NCBI GenBank assembly: GCA_903893215.1
Contig: CAITLJ010000070.1
Coordinates: 94,287 to 158,286, forward strand
Direction: 5' to 3'
DNA: 64,000 bases
Source of the DNA: an uncultured Ferrovum sp.
GTDB taxonomy: Bacteria; Pseudomonadota; Gammaproteobacteria; Burkholderiales; Ferrovaceae
The notes under the pieces were generated by a model. That model made no database searches. It was not told the origin of the DNA and worked only from the letters and a program-made list of their open reading frames with translations. A program made the position numbers and the translations under genes. This document shows positions 26,365 to 35,441 of this stretch, one piece after another (the first letter of the stretch is position 1; the number at the start of each line of letters is the position of its first letter).

Positions 26365-28272
26365 TCAGGTACGTAAGTCCAGCCAGAGCACCTGATAGGC
26401 CGCGAGCTTAAGGTCTGAGTGCAGCGGCACTGTCTGACCGCTGATCAGGTCACGCGCCCCGGCAGGCTGACCGGACAGCACCACGGCGGCCACCGTTTGC
26501 GCGTGTTCACTGAAATTCGCCAGCACCAGCATGGGCTGATGCGGCAGGCCGCGCTGGTAGCCCAGTACGTGCGGGTTGCCACTGCGAAATCCGGTCAGCG
26601 CGTTGCCGGAGAATGCTGGTGTCGCCTTGCGCGCGGCAATCATGCGCCGCAGGCCGTCGTAAATCTGCCCCGCCGTGGTTGTGAGGTCGTTGCGGCTGGC
26701 ATGGCCATGCGTGTCATAGGGTGCCCGGTGCACCCAGCGACTGTCGTCGGCCTTGGCGGCATCGTCCTTGTAGCCATGATCATTCACGGCCCCCACCTCA
26801 TCGCCCAGATAGAGCAATGGAATGCCGCCAGAACTCAGCACCACGCTGTAGAGCAGCAGGATGCGGGATACGGCCAGCGGATCGCCCTGTTCAATGCCAG
26901 TCAGTGAGGCGCTGGTGCCGCAGATACGGCAATCCCCGGTGACCGGGTTATCCTGGAACGGTACGCCGCGCGCAAAGCTGCCGGGAAACCGGTTTACATA
27001 ATAGCGGTTGAGAAACTGGCGGTGATCGAAGCCGTGGATGCCAAACTGCGCTGCATCCTCGTCCGAAAAGGTCCAGCCAATATCGTCGTGACTACGCACG
27101 TAATTGACCCATGCCGTGCCTGCGGGCAAGGCATGCCGCTGCTCCAGCGCCTGCTGCAGCAGGTTGACCTCGCGGGTGGCCAGGGTATTCCACAGCAGCG
27201 CCATCTGCAGCGGGTTGTAGGAGAGCTGGCATTCCTGTGGCGAGATGTACTTCACCACATCGTCCGGGTGCACGATGGCCTCCGATTTGAACAGCAGGCT
27301 GGGCGCTGCGATTCGTACCAGCGCACTGAACGCCCGAATCAGCGTATGCGCTTCGGGCAGGTTTTCGCAGTCAGTACCCAGACGCTTCCAGACGAAGGCG
27401 ACGGCATCCATGCGCAGGAACTCCACGCCGATATTGGCGATGGCCAGCATTTCGTCCGCCATGGCCTTGAAGACCGCCGGATTGCTGTAATTCAGGTCCC
27501 ACTGAAAGGTATTGAACGTGCTCCAGACCCAGCGGCCATCCGGTAGTTGCGAGAAGCCGCCTGCATGCTGGTCCGGAAAGATCTCGCGCAGGGTGCGATC
27601 GTACTGGTCCGGCAGCGTGCGGTCCGGGAACAGGTAGTAAAAGTCCCGGTATTCCGGATCGCCAGCCAGACAGCGCTGTGCCCAGACATGTTCGTTTGAG
27701 GTGTGATTGAAGATGAAGTCCAGCACCAGACTGATGCCTTCCTGGCGCAGGGCGGCGGCCAGCAGGCGCAGGTCCTGCATGGTCCCCAGCGCCGGGTTGA
27801 CCTCCCGGTAATTGCTGACGGCATAGCCCCCGTCACTGTTGCCGTCCGGGCAGCGGAACAGCGGCATCAGGTGCAGGTAGGTCAGTCCCAGTGACTTGAA
27901 ATAGGGGATCTGGGCAAGGATGCCGCGCAGGTTGCCGCCATGCAGGTCCACGTAGCAAACACCACCCAGCATCTGTTCTGACTGGAACCAGTTCGGGTCT
28001 GACTCACGGACGGCGTCGTTTTCACGCAGCGCGATCGGACGCTCGGCCCAGGCGCAAAAAGCCCCGGAGACCAGCTGTTCCAGAAAGGTCGGGAAGTCTT
28101 CGCGTTGTCCGTAGAGCAGGGTCAGTTCGCCCAGCAGTTGTGGAAAATGTCGATGCAGACGCGCTGCAAACGCCGGCCAGACCGCAACGTTGGCGATCAC
28201 CAGCGGGTGTTGCACCAGACGGTCAACAATCTGGTCCAGCAACACATTTGCTTGCGTTTCTTTCATCAGCAT
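26365..28272 (-). CDS. ams: Amylosucrase (GH13)
   Basis: A 635-residue glucosyltransferase that polymerises glucose from sucrose into alpha-1,4-glucan and releases fructose. Similarity to Neisseria polysaccharea amylosucrase is very high in the segments I can recall: [54 protein letters not shown]. The nucleophile Asp is in FLRMDAVAF (about 289), the acid/base Glu in LFKSEAIVH (about 331) and the transition-state Asp in [10 protein letters not shown]. No signal peptide is present, so the enzyme is cytoplasmic unless exported unconventionally. The start is preceded by GGAGGAA. Confidence 0.95.
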   Translation of the reverse strand: MLMKETQANVLLDQIVDRLVQHPLVIANVAVWPAFAARLHRHFPQLLGELTLLYGQREDFPTFLEQLVSGAFCAWAERPIALRENDAVRESDPNWFQSEQMLGGVCYVDLHGGNLRGILAQIPYFKSLGLTYLHLMPLFRCPDGNSDGGYAVSNYREVNPALGTMQDLRLLAAALRQEGISLVLDFIFNHTSNEHVWAQRCLAGDPEYRDFYYLFPDRTLPDQYDRTLREIFPDQHAGGFSQLPDGRWVWSTFNTFQWDLNYSNPAVFKAMADEMLAIANIGVEFLRMDAVAFVWKRLGTDCENLPEAHTLIRAFSALVRIAAPSLLFKSEAIVHPDDVVKYISPQECQLSYNPLQMALLWNTLATREVNLLQQALEQRHALPAGTAWVNYVRSHDDIGWTFSDEDAAQFGIHGFDHRQFLNRYYVNRFPGSFARGVPFQDNPVTGDCRICGTSASLTGIEQGDPLAVSRILLLYSVVLSSGGIPLLYLGDEVGAVNDHGYKDDAAKADDSRWVHRAPYDTHGHASRNDLTTTAGQIYDGLRRMIAARKATPAFSGNALTGFRSGNPHVLGYQRGLPHQPMLVLANFSEHAQTVAAVVLSGQPAGARDLISGQTVPLHSDLKLAAYQVLWLDLRT

Positions 28273-28553
28273 CCAGCGCTTCCTCCACGTCGGCTGTTAC
28301 AGCACTCTTCGGTACTGCAATCGTTATCAGGCGCAAATATAACTGCCGTTCGCGGTGATGGCGAGTCTTTTGCGAGGATTTTGCGGCGGCCGTGGCGGTC
28401 GGTGGGCATGTTGCATTGCCGCGTCCGGCCCCCCCTGGTTGCGGGGCCGGCGGCTACAGTGGGATGTCTGGAGGCAATGGTGCGATGCGAGACTGATCCG
28501 TCCCGCGTCGACGGGGCGGATCCGGCGATCAGCAGGTCATGATGACGTGGCGC

Positions 28554-29237
28554 TCAGCCGGCGAGCGGCAGCCAGATTTCGTTGCGACGCAAAAACCACA
28601 GGCTGAAAGGGGCGTTATAGCGGGAATACACTGGTTCGCCTGTCGTTGGCAGGTTGGCGGCGCGCAGGGCGTCCCGCAGCCTGGCCAGATGTTCGGTGTA
28701 ATTCGATTCGGTCCAGAAGCCCGAATAGCGGATCACGGCTACCCGGTTTGGGGCGATGTCACGCAGGCTCACCCGGGTGTCCAGGGGTTCCGGCGCATTG
28801 GCTGCCGTCACCCCTTTGGGCAACACAAACTGCACTCGGTAGCCGCCTGCCGTCGGCGACTGGGTGACCGGGGCAGTCATCTCCAGCTTGATCGGGGCCG
28901 GCTTGACGGGCTCTGCACTTTGGGTGACCGGGGCGGTCATGGCCAGTTTGCGCTCGCCCTTGTTCTTGCCAAAGATATAGCCGGCCAGGATCGGGAAAGC
29001 GGCACTGCCAGCAGCGTCTGCCGGGCCCGGCACCACCACCTCGGCCACCGTGTAGGTGGCATATTCACGTACCTCGATCTCGCCGAGTTGCTGGACCACC
29101 GTGTAGTCCGGTTCTTCAATGGCGTGACTGGTCATGGGCAGGGTCAGCAGCAGAAGGGGGCCTGCGATCGTGCGTAGCAGGCGCGACAGAAAGGCCGCTG
29201 CGTGAGGACGCAGCAGCAGGAATGGTTGATCAGTCAT
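28554..29237 (-). CDS. SOUL-family haem-binding protein, exported
   Basis: A 227-residue protein with an N-terminal hydrophobic signal (LLRTIAGPLLLLTLPMTSHAI). The SOUL/HEBP domain follows (YTVVQQLGEIEVREYATYTVAEV). The characteristic KLAMTAPVTQS motif occurs twice in a row, then VQFVLPKG, RVAVIRYSG and FLRRNEIWLPL. SOUL proteins bind haem or tetrapyrroles; bacterial periplasmic forms are poorly studied. ATG 29237 is preferred, and 29261 is possible. Confidence 0.88.
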   Translation of the reverse strand: MTDQPFLLLRPHAAAFLSRLLRTIAGPLLLLTLPMTSHAIEEPDYTVVQQLGEIEVREYATYTVAEVVVPGPADAAGSAAFPILAGYIFGKNKGERKLAMTAPVTQSAEPVKPAPIKLEMTAPVTQSPTAGGYRVQFVLPKGVTAANAPEPLDTRVSLRDIAPNRVAVIRYSGFWTESNYTEHLARLRDALRAANLPTTGEPVYSRYNAPFSLWFLRRNEIWLPLAG

Positions 29238-29435
29238 GGCGTTTCCGGTTGAAACCTGCATCGGCCCTTCAGTATGTCGCAAGGGCAATGGCAACAGTGT
29301 ACGACAGCGCACAGCCCGCACCGCACGCGCGACCGCACTGCCCGCTCGGCCGCACAGAGCGTCCTGGCAGCGGCCAGCACAATGCCGGCTTGCCGAAAAC
29401 TTCCGTTTCCGGCGCCCTGATCAGGAATCCATGCC

Positions 29436-30491
29436 ATGTCCCATGCCATCAAGAGTTATGCCGCTCACGCCGCGTCCGGGCGCCTCGATTTGTTCAGCAT
29501 CGACCGCCGTGATCCGCGCGCCGATGATGTGGTGATCCGCATCCTGCATTGCGGGGTGTGCCACTCCGACCTGCACAAGGTACGCAACGATTGGGGGCAT
29601 GCGCACTATCCCATGGTGCCGGGCCACGAGATCATCGGTCAGGTCACACGCGTGGGCGAAAACGTTACCCGCTTCCGGGTGGGCGACCATGTCGGGGTGG
29701 GCTGCATGGTGGACTCCTGCCATCACTGCGAGCGCTGCGCAGAGGGGCTGGAACAGTATTGCCAGAATAATCCGACCCAGACCTACGATGACGTGGACCG
29801 GATCGACGGCATGCGTACGCAGGGCGGTTATGCCGAGACCATCGTGGTGCGGCAGGATTTTGTACTGCGCATCCCCAGCGGGCTGGACCTGGCGGGCAGC
29901 GCGCCCCTGCTGTGCGCCGGCATCACCATGTATTCGCCGCTACGTCACTGGCAGGTCAAGGCGGGCACGCGGGTTGGGGTGATCGGGCTGGGCGGGCTGG
30001 GCCACATGGGCCTGAAGCTGGCCCGGGCGATGGGAGCCGAGGTCACCTTGTTCAGTCGCTCCCCTGGCAAGGAGGCGGATGCGCTGCGTCTTGGTGCCCA
30101 CCATGTCGTGCTGTCCACCGAACCGACGCAAATGCGCGCTGTGGCCGGGCAGTTCGATCTGATCATCGATACGGTGCCGGTGCGGCATGACGTCAACGCT
30201 TACCTGCCGACCTTGGTCAGCGGCGGCGTGATGGTGCTGATCGGCTATTTTGGCGCGCTGGCCGACCTCAGTACCTTGCCGCTGATTAACGGGCGCAGGT
30301 CGCTGGCGGGTTCGCTGATTGGTGGCATCGCTGAAACCCAGCAGATGCTCGATTTCTGCGGACAGCACGGCATCACCTCGGACATCGAGGTGATCCGCAT
30401 GGATCAGATCAACGAAGCCTTCGTGCGCCTGGACGCGGCCGACGTGAAGTACCGATTTGTGATCGATATGGCGTCGCTGGGCTCCGCGTAA
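29436..30491 (+). CDS. Zinc-dependent alcohol dehydrogenase, YahK/cinnamyl-alcohol type
   Basis: A 351-residue medium-chain dehydrogenase, probably NADP(H)-linked, reducing aldehydes. The catalytic zinc site is in GVCHSDLHKVRNDWG and PMVPGHEIIG. The structural zinc cysteines occur in DSCHHCERCAEGLEQYC. The cofactor fold starts VGVIGLGGLGHMGLKLA with a following SRS that favours NADP. The closest group is YahK/AdhC-like aldehyde reductases. An intrinsic terminator follows at 30528-30556. Confidence 0.92.
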   Translation: MSHAIKSYAAHAASGRLDLFSIDRRDPRADDVVIRILHCGVCHSDLHKVRNDWGHAHYPMVPGHEIIGQVTRVGENVTRFRVGDHVGVGCMVDSCHHCERCAEGLEQYCQNNPTQTYDDVDRIDGMRTQGGYAETIVVRQDFVLRIPSGLDLAGSAPLLCAGITMYSPLRHWQVKAGTRVGVIGLGGLGHMGLKLARAMGAEVTLFSRSPGKEADALRLGAHHVVLSTEPTQMRAVAGQFDLIIDTVPVRHDVNAYLPTLVSGGVMVLIGYFGALADLSTLPLINGRRSLAGSLIGGIAETQQMLDFCGQHGITSDIEVIRMDQINEAFVRLDAADVKYRFVIDMASLGSA

Positions 30492-30527
30492 TCTGCCACC
30501 GGCCGCATTTTGGGCATCGACATCCAT

Positions 30528-30556
30528 CTCGGGAGAATTTCCCGGGATTTTTCTTT
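30528..30556 (+). terminator. Intrinsic terminator after the alcohol dehydrogenase gene
   Basis: CTCGGGA (30528-30534) pairs with TCCCGGG (30540-30546), including one T-G pair, around loop GAATT. It is followed by ATTTTTCTTT. Confidence 0.75.
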
Positions 30557-30581
30557 GGCACTCTTTCACACTGCACATGCT

Positions 30582-30609
30582 GGCCGGCGGCGCCCTCGGG
30601 CGTCCGGCC
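30582..30609 (+). other. GC-rich hairpin in the leader of the TonB-receptor gene
   Basis: GGCCGG (30582-30587) pairs with CCGGCC (30604-30609), and an inner CGCCC/GGGCG stem extends it, leaving a short loop. It lies 75 bases before the receptor ATG and could affect leader folding; no known riboswitch was recognised. Confidence 0.35.
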
Positions 30610-30684
30610 GGGTGGTACCGTTGCGGCGGTGCAGCTACGTATGCACAGAAAAACCAGAACATGCAGCAGTGGAGAGAGAGAAGG

Positions 30685-33075
30685 ATGAAGCAAATCAATC
30701 TGGCGCGTGCGGTCGCCCTTGCCGTGGCGGCGGGCTTGGCGAAAAGCGTCATGGCTGCGCAGCCGCAGGCGGCCGCCGGTGTTGCAGAAGCCGGTGCCAT
30801 GGCCAATCCCGGGGCGGTCTATGAGTTGCCCACGATCGATGTGGTCAGCACCGCGCCCCTGCCTGGAATCGGGGTTCCGCTCAATCAGGTGCCCTCGAAC
30901 GTGCAGACGCTGGGTAACCGCGACCTGGACGGACGGGGCTACGACAACCTGTCCGACGCGCTGAACGGTGGCCTGGGGAGCGTCACGGTCAACGATACGC
31001 AGTCCAACCCCTATCAGCTCGACGTGAATGTGCGCGGATTCAAGGCCTCGCCCAATCTCGGCACGCCGCAGGGCCTGTCGGTGTTCGTCGATGGCGTGCG
31101 GGTGAATGAGACCTTTGGCGATGTGGTGAACTGGGACCTGATCCCGCAGAACGCCATCGCCAACATCACGCTCATGCCGGGGGCCAATCCCCAGTTTGGC
31201 CTGAATACCCTGGGCGGAGCGCTGTCAGTGATCACCAAAAGTGGTTTCCAGTTTCCCGGTACGCAGGTGAGCGTGGACACCGGCTCTGCGCGCCGTCGCC
31301 AGTTCCAGTTGGAAAGTGGCGGACACGGCGATTCCGTGGACTACTTCGTTGCCGCCAATCTGTATCGGGATTCCGGCTGGGCTGACAGCAATCCCAGTTC
31401 GGTGAAGCAATTGTTCGCCAAGACCGGCTACCAGGATGACGATACCGATGTGGATCTGTCCCTGACCCTGGTCGACAACACCCTCAATGGCAACCAGACT
31501 TTGCCTTTGTCGTTCCTGGACAACCTGCACCAGATTTATACCGGCCCCGATTACTCGGAAAACAAGCTCACCCAGGTCAATCTGAAGGGCAGCCAGTTCT
31601 TCGGCAAGGATGTCTTGCTGTCGGGCGGAGTGTATTACCGTCGGGTGGTGACCAGCATTTTCAACAGCAATACCAACGGCAACTACGGCGATCCCGCCCA
31701 GGTGGATCTAAACGGCCTGCCATGCGCCGGACAGACCCCGTTTCTGCCCGATTGTCCCAATGCGCAGAATGTCACGGACTCGATCCGTCAGAACACGGTT
31801 GGTGTGTCGACCCAGTTGGCGGATACCGCCAGATGGTGGGGGCATGACAATTCCATCACGGTCGGTTTCAGCTTTGATCGCGGTCGCACGGATTTCTCGC
31901 AAGGCAATCAGAGCGCGCTGGCTGCCGCCGACCGCACCACCCTGTCGACTGCGCCGATTGTGGCGCAGGTGGGGGTCAACGGTGGCACCGACTATACCGG
32001 CCTGTATGTGATGGATACCTTCACTGCACGCGAGGACCTTGCCCTCACGGTGTCTGGGCGGTACAACCGTGCGCGTGTGAACACGCAATACAGTTATTAC
32101 AACCCGGCAAATTTCAGCATTCCGCCGGAGGGCGGGGATTACACTTACACGCGTTTCAATCCGTCAGTCGGCCTCAATTTTAATCCTGGCAAAACCCTTT
32201 CCACCTACGTGTCCTATACCGAGGGCATGCGGGCACCTACCCCGATCGAGCTGACTTGCGCCAGCCCGACCGACCCATGCGCCTTGCCGGTGTCGTTTTC
32301 GACCGATCCCTACCTCAAGATGGTCGTGTCCCGGACCCTCGAACTTGGTGCGCGCGGTGAATGGCCCGGCCTGGTGTCGTGGTCCGCAGCGGTATTCCAG
32401 ACGCGTCTGCAGGATGACATCCAGTTCATCGCCAGCTCTTCCACCCAGGGCTATTTCAGCAATGTCGGGGACACGCAGCGTCGCGGACTGGAGCTGGGGC
32501 TTGCCCGGCGCACCGGTCACTGGGATCTTGGCGCGCACTACACTTTGCTGGATGCCACCTTCCAGTCGCCGTTGGCGGTGCTCTCGAACAGTTCGGCTGC
32601 CGATCCAGTGTCGGGCTTGCTGATCGTCCCCAGGGGCGCACAGCTGCCTGGACTCCCCCGCCACGTGCTCAAGTTGCAGGCGCACTATGCCGAGGGTGTG
32701 CAGTGGTCCATCGGTGGCAACCTGCTGACCCAGACCTCCACCTATGCATTTGGTGATACGGCCAACAACGATGTCAATGGCAAGGTGCCCGGGTATGCCG
32801 TCGTCAACCTCGATGCCCATTACGCACTGCAGCCCCAGCTTGAACTGAGCCTGGTGGTGCACAACCTGTTCAATCGCGTTTACTCCTCCGTTGGGCTGCT
32901 GGCAGTCAACCAGTTCAACCAGCCCGGTCACACCTTCGACGTGACGGGCCAGGGGCAGACCGAGCAGTTCCGCAGCATTGGAGCCCCCCGACTGGGCTTT
33001 GTCTCGCTGACCTGGTGGTTCGACAAGCCGGCCCAGCCTGGCGCCCGGGTGGGGCAGGGCACTGACCGCGACTGA
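30685..33075 (+). CDS. TonB-dependent outer-membrane receptor
   Basis: A 796-residue receptor. The signal peptide is LARAVALAVAAGLAKSVMAAQ. A TonB-box-like region lies in YELPTIDVVSTAPLPG. The plug domain contains VPSNVQTLGNRDL, DVNVRGFKASPNLGTPQGLSVFVDGVRVNE and PGANPQFGLNTLGGALSVITKSG. A 22-strand barrel region ends in GAPRLGFVSLTWWF. The ligand is not predictable, but a metal chelate is plausible beside the copper-protein cluster. ATG 30685 has a strong GGAGAGAGAGAAGG site upstream. Confidence 0.92.
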   Translation: MKQINLARAVALAVAAGLAKSVMAAQPQAAAGVAEAGAMANPGAVYELPTIDVVSTAPLPGIGVPLNQVPSNVQTLGNRDLDGRGYDNLSDALNGGLGSVTVNDTQSNPYQLDVNVRGFKASPNLGTPQGLSVFVDGVRVNETFGDVVNWDLIPQNAIANITLMPGANPQFGLNTLGGALSVITKSGFQFPGTQVSVDTGSARRRQFQLESGGHGDSVDYFVAANLYRDSGWADSNPSSVKQLFAKTGYQDDDTDVDLSLTLVDNTLNGNQTLPLSFLDNLHQIYTGPDYSENKLTQVNLKGSQFFGKDVLLSGGVYYRRVVTSIFNSNTNGNYGDPAQVDLNGLPCAGQTPFLPDCPNAQNVTDSIRQNTVGVSTQLADTARWWGHDNSITVGFSFDRGRTDFSQGNQSALAAADRTTLSTAPIVAQVGVNGGTDYTGLYVMDTFTAREDLALTVSGRYNRARVNTQYSYYNPANFSIPPEGGDYTYTRFNPSVGLNFNPGKTLSTYVSYTEGMRAPTPIELTCASPTDPCALPVSFSTDPYLKMVVSRTLELGARGEWPGLVSWSAAVFQTRLQDDIQFIASSSTQGYFSNVGDTQRRGLELGLARRTGHWDLGAHYTLLDATFQSPLAVLSNSSAADPVSGLLIVPRGAQLPGLPRHVLKLQAHYAEGVQWSIGGNLLTQTSTYAFGDTANNDVNGKVPGYAVVNLDAHYALQPQLELSLVVHNLFNRVYSSVGLLAVNQFNQPGHTFDVTGQGQTEQFRSIGAPRLGFVSLTWWFDKPAQPGARVGQGTDRD

Positions 33076-33125
33076 GACCCCTACCAGCCACCCTACCCGG
33101 GTCCCCGCCACCCTGTAGCTGTCAT

Positions 33126-33241
33126 TTACTTAATGCGTAACCTACTGTTTGGCTGGGCAAATGCGCTGGACAAATGGGTGTAAATGGCTTTTTCGCTGAT
33201 TTTGTCCAGTACGAATGCAAGGCTGCTCGTGGGTTAAGTAA
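33126..33241. repeat. Nested inverted repeats
   Basis: The outer pair is TTACTTAA (33126-33133) with TTAAGTAA (33234-33241). The inner pair is CTGGACAAA (33166-33174) with TTTGTCCAG (33201-33209). Both pairs are perfect and share a centre to within a few bases, so the whole segment could form a long cruciform or RNA stem. Confidence 0.6.
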
Positions 33242-33333
33242 AATTCGGCGGCGCAATTTCGTGGGGAAATGCCAAGCTCAGTCGAAGATGCTGCCGGCCG
33301 ACTCCGTCTTGACGTCGCATTTTTGGCAGATTT

Positions 33334-33394
33334 AATTCCTATTTGGAATTACCACGATGCCTTATTTGCTCTGTATGGAGGGTAAAAATTACCC
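33334..33394. repeat. Two short perfect hairpins
   Basis: AATTCC (33334-33339) with GGAATT (33345-33350), and GGGTAA (33380-33385) with TTACCC (33389-33394). They are small and AT-rich, and could be operators or weak RNA hairpins. Confidence 0.4.
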
Positions 33395-33419
33395 TGAATG
33401 TTGTGGAAGATCTGCAGGT

Positions 33420-33452
33420 TTGACCGTCGTGAATATTTTTTTTAAATATAAT
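33420..33452 (+). promoter_or_regulatory. Candidate promoter with perfect -10 for the first cupredoxin gene
   Basis: TATAAT at 33447-33452 is preceded by a T8 tract. TTGACC at 33420-33425 is the best -35 candidate, but the spacing is 21 bp, longer than ideal. The resulting 5' leader would be about 200 bases. Confidence 0.45.
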
Positions 33453-33656
33453 CATGATGTTGCGGTCTTAATCGGTGCCGGGGAGGGTGGCGGCGGATGA
33501 TGCGGAACTTTTCTTGATAAATGGAGTACACCGTCTCCTGAACAAAATTTCAGTTTTAGGGTCAAGTCGCCGTTTTTTTGCGGGTATTCCTGCAAAGCTT
33601 TCCCGGCTGGAGAGATCAATAATCTGAATCAAGATCGCTCTGCCCCGGAGACGCCC

Positions 33657-35297
33657 ATGTCACTTCGTCATCTGCTTACCCCGTTCGCCGCGTTGCTCGC
33701 CCTGAGCGTCTCGCTGCAGGCTGCTGCTCAATCCTTCCTGGTGCAGTGCCCGGATGTCAGTTCGACTGGCACAGGGACGGCCCTCCATCCCTATGCCAAG
33801 GCGGCTGCCCTGGCCACGCGCAATGTGCCGGGTTACCCGGCCGCGGTGGCCGGCAACATCAAATGTCAACAGGTGGTCGGCACCGATGGTTACGCCACCA
33901 TGGCAGACGGCAACCAGATCTACATGTTCGGTTTCGGTCCGGGTTCCGGGCTGGACCTGCTGTCGCTGGGCTTGCCGGGCACCCAGACGGCGGCCGATTT
34001 CAACGGTGCCGCCTATGTGCCGGCCGGCGCGGCCGGTGGTGTGCCGCAGGGTTCATTCAACAGCCCCTACTTTGCCGATGGCCTGACGCCTGATCCCAGC
34101 TATAACAAGAATCTGCCGACCAACCGCAATGCCGGCATCTACGATCCCTCACAGCTGATGAACTGGGGCGTGCTGTCGGCCAACCAGCCAGCACCGCTGA
34201 TCGCGATTGACGAGGACGATGAGCTGTTCCTCACCTTGTCGAACGTGGGCATGATCATGCGCCCTGACCTGTTCGAGCAGCACACCATCCACTTTCACGG
34301 CTATCCCAACGCATCCAGCTACTTCGACGGGGTGCCCGATGATTCGGTGGCAATTGCGATTGCCGGCAGCATGACCTACTACTACACCGCACCGGATGCC
34401 GGCACCTACTTCTGGCATTGCCACATCACCCCGCCCGAGCATCTGCAGATGGGCATGGTGGGCCAGTTGTACGTGCGTCCACGGCAGAACCGCACGCCGG
34501 CAAGCACCACGGTGGCCAACCCGTCCTGCGCCACCATGACCCTGTCTTCCGGCGCTGTGGTGCAGGACATCCTGTGCTCGGCGCCGCCGGTGCCAGGGGC
34601 CACGGCCACCACCGCCCCCGTGCTTTATACGCAGCCGGCCGTGCCGCAGAAATTTGCCTACAACGACGGCGATGGCTCCACCCGGTATGACGTGGAATAT
34701 CCCATCCAGATGATGGGTTTTGATCCCAACTTCCACTACGTCGGCATGACCTTCAATCCGGAAGATTTTGCGGGCATGAAGGACAAGTATTATCTGCTCT
34801 CCGGTCGTGGCTACCCCGACACGGTGGCCGATGTGACTCCGGGGGCGGTGGATGCCAGTGGCAACCCGGATGCGCAGACCGGTACGCAATCCACGGCAGC
34901 CAGTGATGGCCTGGCGCGGCCCAGTCAGCCGCTGCCGAGCCACATCGTCATCAATCGCAGTACGGGGGGGCAGACGCGCGCTTTGCTGCGCTTGTCCAAC
35001 CTCAGCGTGACCGAACTCTCGACCCTGGGCACGATTGGCGTACCAATGACGGTGGTGGGCTGGAATGCACGCATGCTGCGCGATCTGGCTGGCAACAACC
35101 TGGCCTACAACACCAACTCGATCACGATCGGCGGCGGTGAATCGGCAGACGTGATCCTGGATGTCAGCGATTCCGCCTACGCAGCTTGCACTGCTGCCGC
35201 GCCGTGCACTTTTTTCCTGTACAGCCCGCAACTGGACCATCTGGTCAATGACGCCGAGAACTTCGGCGGGATGATGACCGAAATCCTCGTGCAGTAA
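33657..35297 (+). CDS. Secreted multicopper-oxidase-type protein 1 (mof-like locus)
   Basis: A 546-residue exported protein (signal FAALLALSVSLQAAAQ). The first cupredoxin region (about residues 180-280) has HTIHFHGYPNASSYF and GTYFWHCHITPPEHLQMGM. Together these give an HxH pair, a type-1 copper set with Cys, and a Met. The C-terminal cupredoxin-like region (RALLRLSNLSVTELSTLG, ESADVILDVSDS) ends with FLYSPQLDHLVNDAENFGGMM, where the usual histidines are replaced. A complete enzyme needs four HxH motifs, and only two are seen. The start follows CCGGAGACGCCC. It is first of an apparent operon with the next two genes. Confidence 0.8.
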   Translation: MSLRHLLTPFAALLALSVSLQAAAQSFLVQCPDVSSTGTGTALHPYAKAAALATRNVPGYPAAVAGNIKCQQVVGTDGYATMADGNQIYMFGFGPGSGLDLLSLGLPGTQTAADFNGAAYVPAGAAGGVPQGSFNSPYFADGLTPDPSYNKNLPTNRNAGIYDPSQLMNWGVLSANQPAPLIAIDEDDELFLTLSNVGMIMRPDLFEQHTIHFHGYPNASSYFDGVPDDSVAIAIAGSMTYYYTAPDAGTYFWHCHITPPEHLQMGMVGQLYVRPRQNRTPASTTVANPSCATMTLSSGAVVQDILCSAPPVPGATATTAPVLYTQPAVPQKFAYNDGDGSTRYDVEYPIQMMGFDPNFHYVGMTFNPEDFAGMKDKYYLLSGRGYPDTVADVTPGAVDASGNPDAQTGTQSTAASDGLARPSQPLPSHIVINRSTGGQTRALLRLSNLSVTELSTLGTIGVPMTVVGWNARMLRDLAGNNLAYNTNSITIGGGESADVILDVSDSAYAACTAAAPCTFFLYSPQLDHLVNDAENFGGMMTEILVQ

Positions 35298-35441
35298 GCA
35301 AGCGCCAGGCGCCCCGCCAGGAAGAATGACGGTTCGGAGCGCCAGGCAAGCAAACCGCTTTCATTATTAAATTTTCTTAATTTAGCTCTGTCGGGCCTGT
35401 GACGGGCCCCGCTCAGGATCCGTTTGTTCCGGAGACATGCC

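Larger units (their letters stand above)
33076..33656. other. 581-bp non-coding AT-rich leader before the cupredoxin gene cluster
   Basis: No credible gene is present. The segment is clearly richer in A and T than its surroundings. It holds a nested inverted repeat (33126-33241), two short hairpins (33334-33350 and 33380-33394), a T8 tract and a TATAAT box. It most likely carries the promoter and regulatory sites for the downstream copper-protein genes. Confidence 0.6.
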
